Of a stretch of DNA of 64,000 nucleotides, positions 1 through 7,789 are shown piece by piece (within the stretch, counting starts at the first letter, position 1; the number at the start of each line of letters is the position of its first letter). A program made the position numbers and the translations under genes. The notes under the pieces are model-generated. The model did no database searches. It was given only the letters and a program-made list of their open reading frames with translations, and was not told the DNA's origin. Origin of the DNA: Anaerorhabdus furcosa. Lineage in GTDB: Bacteria > Bacillota_I > Bacilli_A > Erysipelotrichales > Erysipelotrichaceae. Location: assembly GCF_900167375.1 (NCBI RefSeq), contig NZ_FUWY01000001.1, positions 186,001 through 250,000 on the forward strand. Direction: 5' to 3'.

Positions 1-99
1 TTTAAATAATTAATTCATCTTTAAGCACATTAAATTACTGTCTATTTATAACACTCAATCATTTGATAGTGTGATACCATTAATGTAGAGGTGAAAGCT

Positions 100-1299
100 A
101 TGGAAAATTATGGGGTTGCATTAGGAGTGCTTGTTAAACGCGAAAGACTAAAAAACAATTTAACAGCGCAACAACTAGCAAAAAAAGTAAATTTTTCAAG
201 AAGCTATATTTCTAGAATTGAAAACGGAGTTTTAGTAGATGATTCAATCTACAAAAAGATAATGGCTTATTTTCATTTGCCTTATTATGGTATTAGTGAA
301 TGCCAAGCACATGAAAATAAACTTGATTATGCTTATTTAGACTTCATATATATAAAAGATAAAAAGAAGAATATTTCAGAATTACTCTTTCAACTAGCTG
401 ATTACAAGTATTCTCCACTATTCGCTAAATACATGATTATACAACTTATTTATTATGTTACTTACCCCGAAGAAAACCAACAAGAAAAAGAAACATTCTT
501 AGCTGAAATATTATCACTAGTTCATTCCTTTTCACCAAATCATCAACAGATTATTTATGATTATTTAGGATTTGATTTTATGTACAGTAATGTATCAAAA
601 GCAAAAATATATTTTGATAAAGCAATCGCTTGTGGAGTATTCAATGAGTCGACGAGTATGTTATACTACCATATTAGTGTCTTTCAATATCGTTGTAATC
701 ATTTATGTTTAGCATTCTCATTCTCCACGAAAGCTTTCAATCAGTTTAGCACTGAATTAAATTATAAAAGACTATTCTATACTAAATTTCATATTGCTAA
801 CATCTTCATGCTTGATCAAGCTTACGATAAAGCAATAGGAATGTATAAAAAATTGATAGATAATGATGCAGTAGAAGATAAGTCAATTGTATTTTCAAAT
901 CTCTCTTGGGCATACTACAGCATTAAAGAATACGATAAGGCAAAACTTATGATTTCAAAATGTACACATAAAAGATTTAGTTATTACTTCAATTCAATCT
1001 TAATTAACGCGGCTCTAAAGAATACTTCTGATGCCTTATCACTAATTAATGAGTTTTTGAAAAAATCAAACAATAATATAGAAAGGCAAATTATTTTCAT
1101 ATTAAAGTGCAAGATAACAAGTCAATATTCAGACGATTTTGAACAACTACTAATCACCAGCTATAAACAAGCAAAGAATTCATTTGATATTACAATTGTC
1201 TCACTTTTAAATTCGTACTTGGTTGATTACTTTATTTTAAATCGCGAATATAAGCAAGCTAATTATTATTTAAGAGAATTATTTAATTCTAAGTTATAA
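100..1299 (+). CDS. Rgg/PlcR-like XRE regulator with TPR-type C-terminal domain
   Basis: The N-terminal ~65 residues form an XRE helix-turn-helix (GVLVKRERLKNNLTAQQLA ... SRSYISRIENG). The remaining ~330 residues are Tyr/Phe/Lys-rich helical repeats like the TPR domain of Rgg/MutR/PlcR (RRNPP) regulators. In that family the TPR domain binds a secreted oligopeptide and the HTH binds promoter DNA. A GTG at 91 lies inside the Shine-Dalgarno stretch; ATG at 100 has AGAGGTG six bases upstream and is taken as the start (399 aa). A hairpin terminator follows directly. Downstream on the same strand are a possible tiny peptide gene, a secreted cysteine peptidase and a lipoprotein, which are natural candidates for its targets. 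Family assignment is fairly sure; peptide binding is inferred from the architecture. Confidence 0.8.
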   Translation: MENYGVALGVLVKRERLKNNLTAQQLAKKVNFSRSYISRIENGVLVDDSIYKKIMAYFHLPYYGISECQAHENKLDYAYLDFIYIKDKKKNISELLFQLADYKYSPLFAKYMIIQLIYYVTYPEENQQEKETFLAEILSLVHSFSPNHQQIIYDYLGFDFMYSNVSKAKIYFDKAIACGVFNESTSMLYYHISVFQYRCNHLCLAFSFSTKAFNQFSTELNYKRLFYTKFHIANIFMLDQAYDKAIGMYKKLIDNDAVEDKSIVFSNLSWAYYSIKEYDKAKLMISKCTHKRFSYYFNSILINAALKNTSDALSLINEFLKKSNNNIERQIIFILKCKITSQYSDDFEQLLITSYKQAKNSFDITIVSLLNSYLVDYFILNREYKQANYYLRELFNSKL

Positions 1300-1304
1300 A
1301 TTCC

Positions 1305-1340
1305 CATAACAAAAGGTCGCTTAAGTGACCTTTTGTTATG
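1305..1340 (+). terminator. Terminator hairpin after the Rgg-like gene
   Basis: The 36-base segment is an almost perfect palindrome (CATAACAAAAGGTCGC, then TTAA, then GTGACCTTTTGTTATG; one G-T pair). It starts a few bases after the stop codon. The T-rich run lies within the descending arm, so it could stop transcription or act as a processing/operator site. Confidence 0.6.
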
Positions 1341-1419
1341 CTCACTCTAAAACATTTTTCACTTGAAATATAGTTTATAATTTAATTATAAGTACTAACA
1401 AGAAAGGTGGTTGATTCGC

Positions 1420-1476
1420 TTGCCAAACAGGTATGAGAATGGAGATAATTCAATAATCATTAATATGCTTAATTAA
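1420..1476 (+). CDS. Candidate 18-codon peptide gene (TTG start)
   Basis: A strong Shine-Dalgarno (AGAAAGGTGG, 1401-1410) has no long ORF at the right distance. Nine bases after it a TTG opens an 18-codon frame, read as M/L-PNRYENGDNSIIINMLN and ending in TAA at 1474. The peptide is polar with a short hydrophobic C-terminal stretch and has no obvious signal peptide, unlike streptococcal SHP pheromones. It sits between an Rgg/PlcR-type regulator and a secreted peptidase, the usual place for a signalling peptide gene. It could equally be a translated leader of the 1497 gene or chance. Low confidence, recorded because the ribosome site is otherwise unexplained. Confidence 0.25.
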   Translation: MPNRYENGDNSIIINMLN

Positions 1477-1496
1477 AATAGAAAAGGAGAAATGAA

Positions 1497-2282
1497 ATGA
1501 AAAAAATTTTGATTGGCATTGTTACTTGTTGTTTGTTTGCTATCTCATTTAGTGGCAATGTATTTGCACTTGATGGAACTGGCGAAGATCCTGGTTTTAC
1601 ACCAAATGATCCACCTGGTACAAACGTGCCTGACGATTTCACCATAGACACAACTTATCGTGTTGAACCAAGACCTTCAAATCTACCATACACATTCACT
1701 GAACATCATTTATCACGTGGATATATAGTAGATTCACGTTGGACCACTGATGGTCTTTCATACTATAAACAAGGTGATTATCCTAATAATTATTATGGGG
1801 CAGATAACTGCTCTGATAGTATTGCTACAAGTGGATGTGCTTTGACAGCTTTAGCTTCTGTAGTAAGTCGCTATGGAAAATATTACAATCCACCTGAACT
1901 AAATATATTTTTAGGTAAAGGAGCATTCAACGGATGTTTATTAAACTGGATTACTGCTGCTAATCGCTTAAGTTTGTCATATCAAAAAGATGACTTTGCA
2001 CCAAATTATTATGAAAGTACTGCTAAACTTAAAATGCAAGAAAGGGTACAAAAAGGTTACTCACCGATTGTGTCTCTTAAATGTGTTTCTGGACATGAAG
2101 CAAATTGTGAAGCACTAACTCACTTCGTTGTTAACTATGGTTACGAAATGTATTGGAACGATGATGGAACTGGATATACTACTTATTACTATCTACACAA
2201 TCCTGGTGGTGCAAATAAAAATGAGATAAACCAGTACATGGATCACTATTATATAGTATCTTTACATAACTACGGAAACTAA
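1497..2282 (+). CDS. Secreted C39-like (papain-fold) peptidase family protein
   Basis: 261 residues. An N-terminal signal peptide (MKKILIGIVTCC ... VFA, cleavage near residue 24) is followed by an acidic/Pro-rich linker to about residue 60. A domain resembling Peptidase_C39_2 then has Cys114 in SGCALTALASVVSRYG, His209 in THFVVNYGY and Asn235 in LHNPGG, spaced like a Cys-His-Asn/Asp triad. Extra Cys (105, 147, 196, 204) could form disulfides. A GGAGAAATG-type ribosome site precedes ATG 1497. The stop overlaps the next start by one base, so it is co-translated with the lipoprotein. Fold call is fairly good; catalytic activity and substrate are unknown. It could process a peptide or cleave surface proteins. 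Confidence 0.65.
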   Translation: MKKILIGIVTCCLFAISFSGNVFALDGTGEDPGFTPNDPPGTNVPDDFTIDTTYRVEPRPSNLPYTFTEHHLSRGYIVDSRWTTDGLSYYKQGDYPNNYYGADNCSDSIATSGCALTALASVVSRYGKYYNPPELNIFLGKGAFNGCLLNWITAANRLSLSYQKDDFAPNYYESTAKLKMQERVQKGYSPIVSLKCVSGHEANCEALTHFVVNYGYEMYWNDDGTGYTTYYYLHNPGGANKNEINQYMDHYYIVSLHNYGN

Positions 2283-2809
2283 TGAAAAAGTATATCTATT
2301 TTATAGTATGTCTATTACTCCTTTCTGGGTGTTCTACTTCAAGTGAGCCCACTGTTGTATCGTCAACCGCTCCAACATTAATGTCTAGTACAGAACCGTC
2401 TATTGACCCAACAAATATACCAGAAGAAGTTGTAAGCGATATAGATTTAACCTTATACAAAGAAGAATCTCTATTTGAAGGGAAACTACATTATTATGTT
2501 AAAGATCCGCTACCTGAAGATATTATTGTTGTATTCAATCCTGCACTAAACACCGAAACTAAGGGAACCGTAGCAAGAATACTAGTTTATACAGAAAAGC
2601 CATTTTCGATATGGATTGAAGATTATTGGATAGTTACAAATAAAATTGAAGGATCAGATATCATTTATGAAGAAAATGGATACTATGTTATGGAACATAA
2701 TCTCGTGGATTTTTATGACTACGATATTTTTGACTCTGACGAAGAAAAATCTATTGCATCAGAAATAAAAGAGAAGTATACAGGAACTGTAATATTCACT
2801 AATAAATAA
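2282..2809 (+). CDS. Small lipoprotein of unknown function
   Basis: 175 residues with a classic lipoprotein signal: MKKYIYFIVCLLLLSGC, lipobox LLSGC with Cys at residue 17. A Ser/Thr/Pro-rich spacer (to about residue 55) leads to an acidic globular part rich in Asp, Glu, Tyr and Ile. No family is recognised. Its ATG overlaps the TAA of the C39-like gene by one base (TAATG), so the two are translationally coupled and probably act together on the cell surface. A strong terminator follows. Confidence 0.7.
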   Translation: MKKYIYFIVCLLLLSGCSTSSEPTVVSSTAPTLMSSTEPSIDPTNIPEEVVSDIDLTLYKEESLFEGKLHYYVKDPLPEDIIVVFNPALNTETKGTVARILVYTEKPFSIWIEDYWIVTNKIEGSDIIYEENGYYVMEHNLVDFYDYDIFDSDEEKSIASEIKEKYTGTVIFTNK

Positions 2810-2817
2810 GTATTGAT

Positions 2818-2876
2818 GCTGTTACGAAATAGATGATTGAGATCAATCATCTATAAGCGTAATAGCTTCTTTTTTT
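2818..2876 (+). terminator. Rho-independent terminator after the C39/lipoprotein pair
   Basis: A nested stem: inner TAGATGATTGA/TCAATCATCTA (2830-2853) and outer GCTGTTACG/CGTAATAGC (2818-2826 with 2858-2866, one G-T pair). It is followed by TTCTTTTTTT. It ends the operon that begins near 1497. Confidence 0.85.
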
Positions 2877-2902
2877 ATATCTCTCACTCTTATATCTTTT
2901 GC

Positions 2903-2967
2903 TTTTTATTTCAAATCAATAATTATCGATTTGCTGTATAACAAAAGGGTATTTCTAACATATTGTA
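2903..2967 (+). repeat. Left att-like repeat (attL candidate)
   Basis: Two blocks match the right end at 10,595-10,710. Block A (2903-2924, 22 bases) is identical to 10,595-10,616. Block B (2928-2967, 40 bases) matches 10,671-10,710 with 5 mismatches and includes an exact 18-base run, TATTTCTAACATATTGTA. The blocks are 3 bases apart here and 54 apart at the right end. Block B at the right end forms one arm of the tRNA-operon terminator. This is the pattern left by site-specific integration into a tRNA 3' flank. Confidence 0.7.
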
Positions 2968-3097
2968 TAATCATTTGTTTTTCTCAAATAAAATCACTCT
3001 AAACTATTAATTTATCACATATTTGTTATTTTCATGAATAATCAGTTAATATATATGTATGTATATATAACAATATGACTGAAAGGGTGGTTTTATT

Positions 3098-3784
3098 ATG
3101 TCAGTAACAATTTGTATAATTGACGACAAAGACAATGATCTTAAAAATATTCGAAATGAGATCACGCAACATTGTACTGACTATTTTGATCCTATTATTA
3201 AATTGGTAAACTCAGTAGATAATCTATCAATGATTACTGATTCAGATGTTTATTTCATTGATATAGATTTACCAAAGTATAATGGATTTGAAATAGCTAA
3301 ATTCATTCTTCAAAAAAATGAAAATAAATTCATCATATTTGTTTCAAATCGAGAAGACTTGGTATTTAACTCATTCGATTTAAATGTATTTTATTTTGTT
3401 AGAAAATCACATCTAGCAAATGATATTGAAAGATGTATCTCAAAGTATTTGCAGACAGTACAAAAATCAAACTACATAATTTTAAATTGTAATCACAATA
3501 CATATCAAATAAATCATAATGAAATCATCTGGATAGAATCAAATGGCAACAATCTATCTATTTACATGCCAAGCTATAATCTAATAGTAAGAAAAACGAT
3601 GAAATCTATTATAAATGAATTAAATAATAAAATTTTCATTAGAATACATCACTCTTACTTGGTAAATAGTGAATATATACATTATGTTCACCAAAATACT
3701 TGCCATCTAAAAAATGGCTTAATACTACCAATTAGCCCCAACCACAAATTAGACCTAAATGTTTTCTTTTCGTCAAGGAGGTAA
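3098..3784 (+). CDS. LytTR-family response regulator (AgrA/ComE-like)
   Basis: 228 residues. Receiver domain at 1-120 with acidic pair Asp9/Asp10 (CIIDD) and phospho-acceptor Asp55 in VYFIDIDLP; a Lys in FVRKSHL closes the site. The LytTR DNA-binding domain spans about 125-225 (IIWIESNGNNLSIY ... FIRIHHSYLVN). ATG 3098 has AAAGGGTGG upstream. The kinase gene begins 5 bases after its stop and its ribosome site lies inside this gene's last codons. This is the arrangement of Agr/Com/Bln-type peptide-sensing systems that control bacteriocins or virulence. Targets probably include the two small secreted-protein genes just downstream; that is inferred from position. Confidence 0.9.
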   Translation: MSVTICIIDDKDNDLKNIRNEITQHCTDYFDPIIKLVNSVDNLSMITDSDVYFIDIDLPKYNGFEIAKFILQKNENKFIIFVSNREDLVFNSFDLNVFYFVRKSHLANDIERCISKYLQTVQKSNYIILNCNHNTYQINHNEIIWIESNGNNLSIYMPSYNLIVRKTMKSIINELNNKIFIRIHHSYLVNSEYIHYVHQNTCHLKNGLILPISPNHKLDLNVFFSSRR

Positions 3785-3789
3785 CATAC

Positions 3790-5028
3790 ATGAACTATAT
3801 AATTGACACCACGATTTATTTATCATTTTTATTTATAATGTTCCGAAAGAAAGATAAAACACATTTAACAATTAGTATTTTATTTTCACTTATATTTTTA
3901 GCATTTCTATTCAAGATTAGCATTTTTGAACTTAATTTTAAAAATGTTACATTTATTATATTAATATACGCAATTATTATAAATTTATCTGATGAAAGTG
4001 ATTTTGAAATTTTTTATACTATGGTTCTATACTTGGTTTTAGGAAACTTAATGAGCCAAATAGTTACTTATTCTTATTACAATTTACAAACCACTTACAA
4101 AAACTTATTGATTTACTTGTTAAATAATTATGCAAATATTTTTATTATTAGTCGCATTTTTATTCTTTTGACTTATCTATTATTAGCACACTTTAGAAAT
4201 AAACATAAAATTAAATTTAGTCTATTAGAGATTTTACCACTATTGATTATAAGTGGAACTTTGCTATTTATATGTGTCTTGCTTTCTAAAATGCTTTTTG
4301 GCCAATGGATTTTAAGTATAGATATACTCATTATAGATATTTTTATTTTATTAATTGTTATTATTGTTAATATTCTATATCATTATTTAGTTCAACATAA
4401 AGAACGAATAAATGAAGTTGAATTCGAAAAAATTATTTTACAAAATAAAATCATTACTCAAAAAAGAATTTGTGAACTTAATGATGAAATAATCCATTTT
4501 AGACATGATATAAAACATTCATTTCGCTATATTGAAGATTTACTACAGATTGGTGATATTTCTACAGCACTAAGTATTGTTAAGAAACAGCATGAACTTC
4601 CTGTTTTAAACTCACATTATGTTATTACTCAATGTCCTCTATTTGACCTGATTATTAATGATTATAAAGATAAGTCAATAGTTGAAAAATTTGATTTTAA
4701 AACGACTGCAAACATTACTTCTGACGTTAATATTGATGCACTTAAATTCAATTCAATACTTTGTAATTGTCTTGATAACGCTTTTGAAAATTGTGGCGTA
4801 GAAGGTTTTATTGAATTATCTGCTGTTATCAATGATTCTTCAATTAATATCAACATAACAAATAGTATTGCAAAAAATATTTTTCCTATTCAAAAAGATA
4901 AAAAATTTCACGGCAAAGGAATTAACAATATTCGTTCCAATATAAATTCATTAAATGGCAATTTTAATATTATATTAGATTCTTTAGCATATACATCAAT
5001 ATCTATTCCTAATTATCCCTCAAAGTAG
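3790..5028 (+). CDS. GHKL-type sensor histidine kinase (AgrC-like)
   Basis: 412 residues. About seven hydrophobic segments fill residues 1-205, as in AgrC/ComD receptors that bind extracellular peptides. A coiled region precedes the H-box, with the phospho-acceptor at His239 in FRHDIKH. The N-box is NSILCNCLDNAFENC around Asn326/Asn330, and the G-box is HGKGINNIRSNI near residue 375. No AgrB/AgrD pair is visible in the window, so the ligand is unknown. Ribosome site AAGGAGGT lies in the end of the response regulator gene. The gene is extremely AT-rich, more so than the mobilization genes to the right. Confidence 0.9.
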   Translation: MNYIIDTTIYLSFLFIMFRKKDKTHLTISILFSLIFLAFLFKISIFELNFKNVTFIILIYAIIINLSDESDFEIFYTMVLYLVLGNLMSQIVTYSYYNLQTTYKNLLIYLLNNYANIFIISRIFILLTYLLLAHFRNKHKIKFSLLEILPLLIISGTLLFICVLLSKMLFGQWILSIDILIIDIFILLIVIIVNILYHYLVQHKERINEVEFEKIILQNKIITQKRICELNDEIIHFRHDIKHSFRYIEDLLQIGDISTALSIVKKQHELPVLNSHYVITQCPLFDLIINDYKDKSIVEKFDFKTTANITSDVNIDALKFNSILCNCLDNAFENCGVEGFIELSAVINDSSININITNSIAKNIFPIQKDKKFHGKGINNIRSNINSLNGNFNIILDSLAYTSISIPNYPSK

Positions 5029-5095
5029 ATAACTTATCACACTTTTATACTTTTATATTTTAACGATATACAATCTAAGTAGAGGAGGTATACAG

Positions 5096-5620
5096 ATGAA
5101 ACGTATTTATTTATTACTTGCAATAGCATTATTTGGATTTGGTGTATTTAACGAAAAGGAAATCACCATTGATCCCAATATAAATCAGAATCAAATAGCA
5201 ACAGGAATTACTTCTTTAAATTATAACGATAATCTCGCCTATAATATTGATAATTCTGTGCTCGCTGAGATAAAACTTGAATTTCCTTATTATTGCAGCC
5301 AGCCCACTTATTTCAAAGAGGTAAATAATGGTAACTTTTCAGATATTCCTGGACTAATTACAATTAGAATTAATTTGTATACGAAAATTGGTGTACAAAA
5401 TGAGTCCATTGAGTTGAGGGAATATGTCCTTTTAAAAAAAGATAATATCTTTAGTTTTGATTCTTTAGTAGGTTATCAAAAAATAGATGAAATTGCTGAC
5501 TATAGTATATTTATATCTAACAGTTATTTAGACGAGTTAGCAATACCTGAAAATTTTTCTCTTGAAGAAATTAGAGCCACTCTTGATCAATCAATTTCAT
5601 TTTACAAAATTTCCGAATAA
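5096..5620 (+). CDS. Secreted or membrane-tethered protein, unknown function
   Basis: 174 residues. The N-terminus (MKRIYLLLAIALFGFGVF) is a signal peptide or anchor without a lipobox. The rest is acidic and rich in Asn, Ile and Tyr, with repeated beta-like stretches. I do not recognise a family. AGAGGAGGT is placed ideally before ATG 5096. It follows the kinase by 67 bases and precedes another small secreted gene. It could be an immunity/accessory protein or a regulated exported product; nothing in the sequence decides this. Confidence 0.6.
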   Translation: MKRIYLLLAIALFGFGVFNEKEITIDPNINQNQIATGITSLNYNDNLAYNIDNSVLAEIKLEFPYYCSQPTYFKEVNNGNFSDIPGLITIRINLYTKIGVQNESIELREYVLLKKDNIFSFDSLVGYQKIDEIADYSIFISNSYLDELAIPENFSLEEIRATLDQSISFYKISE

Positions 5621-5682
5621 TTTTCTAACATATAGAATTGCTTGCCACAAAAATTAAAATTATTAGTTATGGAGGTATTCTT

Positions 5683-5979
5683 ATGAAAAAGAAAACAATA
5701 ATTTTAGCAATTTCATTATTCTACATCTTTACATCTGGTTTTTCAACTTTAGCGGAAAGCAGTCAAGAGGCTAGAGTTCCAATTTATTATAATTACAAGA
5801 ATTCATTCTGCTATGCTGGATCAACTGCTCCTGATCTTGTTTCTATACATAATTACTATATTTCCGGTGTATATTGGTCTGGTGCTGTTTATAAAGGCGA
5901 CTGGGTTAGTTCATATACACAAGGGAATGTAACATACAATTGTTATATGTATGCAGGAGAGCTTCATTCAAACTCTTAG
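5683..5979 (+). CDS. Small secreted two-cysteine protein (bacteriocin-like candidate)
   Basis: 98 residues starting at ATG 5683, which has GGAGGT at 5671-5676; an upstream in-frame ATT/TTG extension has no ribosome site. The signal peptide MKKKTIILAISL ... STLA should be cut near residue 24. The mature ~74 residues are very rich in aromatic residues (Tyr, Trp) and Gly/Ser, with exactly two Cys (43 and 87) that could form a disulfide. Size, composition and position behind a LytTR/GHKL system resemble small secreted peptides controlled by such systems, including non-lantibiotic bacteriocins. No double-glycine leader or ABC exporter is nearby. Function is unproven. Confidence 0.55.
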   Translation: MKKKTIILAISLFYIFTSGFSTLAESSQEARVPIYYNYKNSFCYAGSTAPDLVSIHNYYISGVYWSGAVYKGDWVSSYTQGNVTYNCYMYAGELHSNS

Positions 5980-6025
5980 TTAGAATCACAATGTAAATTC
6001 ATAGCAATTCTATATGTATATTATT

Positions 6026-6070
6026 GACAAGTAAGTTAAAGACAATTCAAATACTTACTTGTCTTTTTTG
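6026..6070 (+). terminator. Terminator after the small secreted genes
   Basis: An 11-base perfect stem (GACAAGTAAGT at 6026-6036 with ACTTACTTGTC at 6053-6063) is followed by six T. It ends the plus-strand cargo operon and separates it from the minus-strand mobilization genes. Confidence 0.9.
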
Positions 6071-6168
6071 TCTAAATATATTGTATAAATCTACACTTTT
6101 TATTAATTTCCAAGTATCATCTCAAATGATTTCAAATCTATAATAAAGGATAATACGTACTTTTTCAA

Positions 6169-7464
6169 TTAACCAAGTTTTTGCTCTTTCATCTTTTGCT
6201 TATATTTATTCTTTCTTTCATGTTTTCCACTATATTTTCTCTTATTAATTACTACATTCGAGTCAAGTTGCACACCAACATCAATAAGACCAGTAATTGC
6301 GCCGATAGTAAGCACCACACCCACTTCATGATTTGTTTTAACTTCATTTGTTCTTTGTTTTCTATCAACTGGAACGAAGTATTCATCTGATTTTTCATCG
6401 CTAATGTTAAACTCTCTTGTTTGCTCATAATTTGATTCATAGTGATAATTGCTTCCTCCATCTGCGTATTTGTAACAATTTGCATCAGATCCTCTGACAT
6501 CAGTTCGATTAATTGGTTTTGTTTGCCAAAGTTTTCTAAACTCATCTCTCGATAATCCGATACCGCTTTCAACAACTGATTGAATTCGCTCTTGCTCAGA
6601 GATACAGCGTAAGGCGTTTTCTCGATTACTTGCTTTAACTGTGGCAGGTACATTTTCATTTGTTCCAAAGTCAGTGGTGTTTCTACTATGTTCTTCTCTT
6701 TCAATTCTTCTAAACTCAAACTCATAATCTAATACCTCTTTTAAGTATTTCCTTTCATGTAATTTATTATCTCTACATTTCATTCCGTTTGGACACGTAT
6801 AGGTAATATATTTATAGTTATCATTATATTTAACTGTATAACCACTTTTTTGCATCTTATCAATAAATTCATTTTTGCTTTGCGCTTCATTCATGCATCT
6901 ATCAATTGCATTCATTAGTTTGAACTTCCAGCTCATCCCTTTTTCAGCAGCTCGATATTCTCGTGGTGACAGCCCCTTCTCTTTGTGAAGTTGGATGGGT
7001 TGTTGAATGCCATACTCGAGGGCTATTCGATCTGATACACGTCTCAACTCTTTTAACGTATGTTTGTTTTGATGGAGCTTGATTCCTGTTTCCATATTTA
7101 CACTATTAATCACAAAGTGATTATGCACATGTTCTCGATCCACATGGGTTGATACAACAACTTCATAGTTGGGATAGAATTCTTGTACCAACTTACAACC
7201 TATCTCATGAACTTGAGAAGGAGTAAGATTTACTCCTTTCTCAAATGACTGAATGGTCATGTAGAATCGAACTCCTGTATCTTTACCATGCATTAGTCGT
7301 GTTCTCTTGAACTCCTGCTGGGCAGTACTCGGATGGCAGTTAATTCCTGTTACTAAATTCCTTCCCTCGTGCATTGACTTTTTCTTTTGCGTACAATACT
7401 TCAGTACTACTCCTACAGCGCTCTCTGTTTGTTTTGATTCACGGATGTATTCTACAATGGGCAT
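6169..7464 (-). CDS. MOBP-type relaxase (mobilization nuclease)
   Basis: 431 residues. The N-terminal ~250 residues are a relaxase/mobilization nuclease domain. The metal-binding histidine motif is His107-x-Asp-xx-His112-x-His114-x-His116 (HVDREHVHNHFVIN), and Tyr23 in LKYCTQKKKS is a likely nicking tyrosine. It would nick oriT and lead the strand in transfer. The C-terminal ~180 residues are polar and less conserved-looking, and in that stretch a second gene (6252-6725) overlaps in another frame. ATG 7464 directly follows the TAA of the MobC-like gene. The 3' end has no clear terminator. Confidence 0.9.
   Translation of the reverse strand: MPIVEYIRESKQTESAVGVVLKYCTQKKKSMHEGRNLVTGINCHPSTAQQEFKRTRLMHGKDTGVRFYMTIQSFEKGVNLTPSQVHEIGCKLVQEFYPNYEVVVSTHVDREHVHNHFVINSVNMETGIKLHQNKHTLKELRRVSDRIALEYGIQQPIQLHKEKGLSPREYRAAEKGMSWKFKLMNAIDRCMNEAQSKNEFIDKMQKSGYTVKYNDNYKYITYTCPNGMKCRDNKLHERKYLKEVLDYEFEFRRIEREEHSRNTTDFGTNENVPATVKASNRENALRCISEQERIQSVVESGIGLSRDEFRKLWQTKPINRTDVRGSDANCYKYADGGSNYHYESNYEQTREFNISDEKSDEYFVPVDRKQRTNEVKTNHEVGVVLTIGAITGLIDVGVQLDSNVVINKRKYSGKHERKNKYKQKMKEQKLG
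6252..6725 (-). CDS. Overlapping MobB-like coiled-coil protein with C-terminal membrane anchor
   Basis: 157 residues read inside the relaxase gene in a different frame. Support for it being real: AAGAGGT eight bases before its ATG, a length well beyond chance in this position, and a coherent protein. It has a Leu/Glu/Gln-rich helical body (MSLSLEELKEKN ... ) with probable coiled coil at about 60-130, and one hydrophobic segment at 133-152 (WVWCLLSAQLLVLLMLVCNL) near the C-terminus. In the ColE1 and RSF1010 mobilization systems, accessory mob genes (mbeB/mobB) also lie wholly inside the relaxase gene, and RSF1010 MobB has a membrane segment. Homology is not claimed; the analogy is architectural. 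Confidence 0.65.
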   Translation of the reverse strand: MSLSLEELKEKNIVETPLTLEQMKMYLPQLKQVIEKTPYAVSLSKSEFNQLLKAVSDYREMSLENFGKQNQLIELMSEDLMQIVTNTQMEEAIITMNQIMSKQESLTLAMKNQMNTSFQLIENKEQMKLKQIMKWVWCLLSAQLLVLLMLVCNLTRM

Positions 7465-7770
7465 TTAGTGTATTCTTTCTTGTAAAGCCACTAAGGTTTC
7501 CAGACACTTGTTCAATGCACTCTGTGTCTCTTGAAGATTCACTACCTCAACTTTATTCATGTTCGCTAGTACTGTTAATTGATTCACGTTATTTCCAATT
7601 TTTTTTAGTTGGATATACGTTTCTTTCAAGTCATCTATTCGAATAACTTTTTTATTCAAACATGATCGTACAATGAAGTCTGTTTTCGTGAGTCCTGCTT
7701 CACATGATAGGTCACAAATCTTTTCAAAGTCTGATTCTGTTGTTTTAAATACTGTTACTTTATTTTTCAT
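7465..7770 (-). CDS. MobC-like relaxosome accessory protein
   Basis: 101 residues. An N-terminal ribbon-helix-helix-like part (KVTVFKTTESDFEKICDLSCEAGLTKTDFIVRSCL) precedes the motif KKIGNNVNQLTVLAN (residues 57-70), typical of MobC proteins that bind oriT and help the relaxase. Stop TAA abuts the relaxase ATG. Directly upstream is a GC-rich, inverted-repeat region that is the best oriT candidate. Good confidence from motif and context. Confidence 0.85.
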   Translation of the reverse strand: MKNKVTVFKTTESDFEKICDLSCEAGLTKTDFIVRSCLNKKVIRIDDLKETYIQLKKIGNNVNQLTVLANMNKVEVVNLQETQSALNKCLETLVALQERIH

Positions 7771-7789
7771 CTTTCCTCTTTCCTATTTT

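Noticed and set aside
1469-1651. Minus-strand 60-codon frame opposite the C39-like gene
   Set aside because: No ribosome site, opposite a clear coding gene with a signal peptide.
5621-5640. A 12-base match (TTTCTAACATAT) to the att core
   Set aside because: Too short in AT-rich DNA, no flanking similarity, and no gene-content change there.
6181-6390. Plus-strand hydrophobic frame opposite the relaxase end
   Set aside because: Antisense shadow of the membrane helix in the nested minus-strand gene; no ribosome site.
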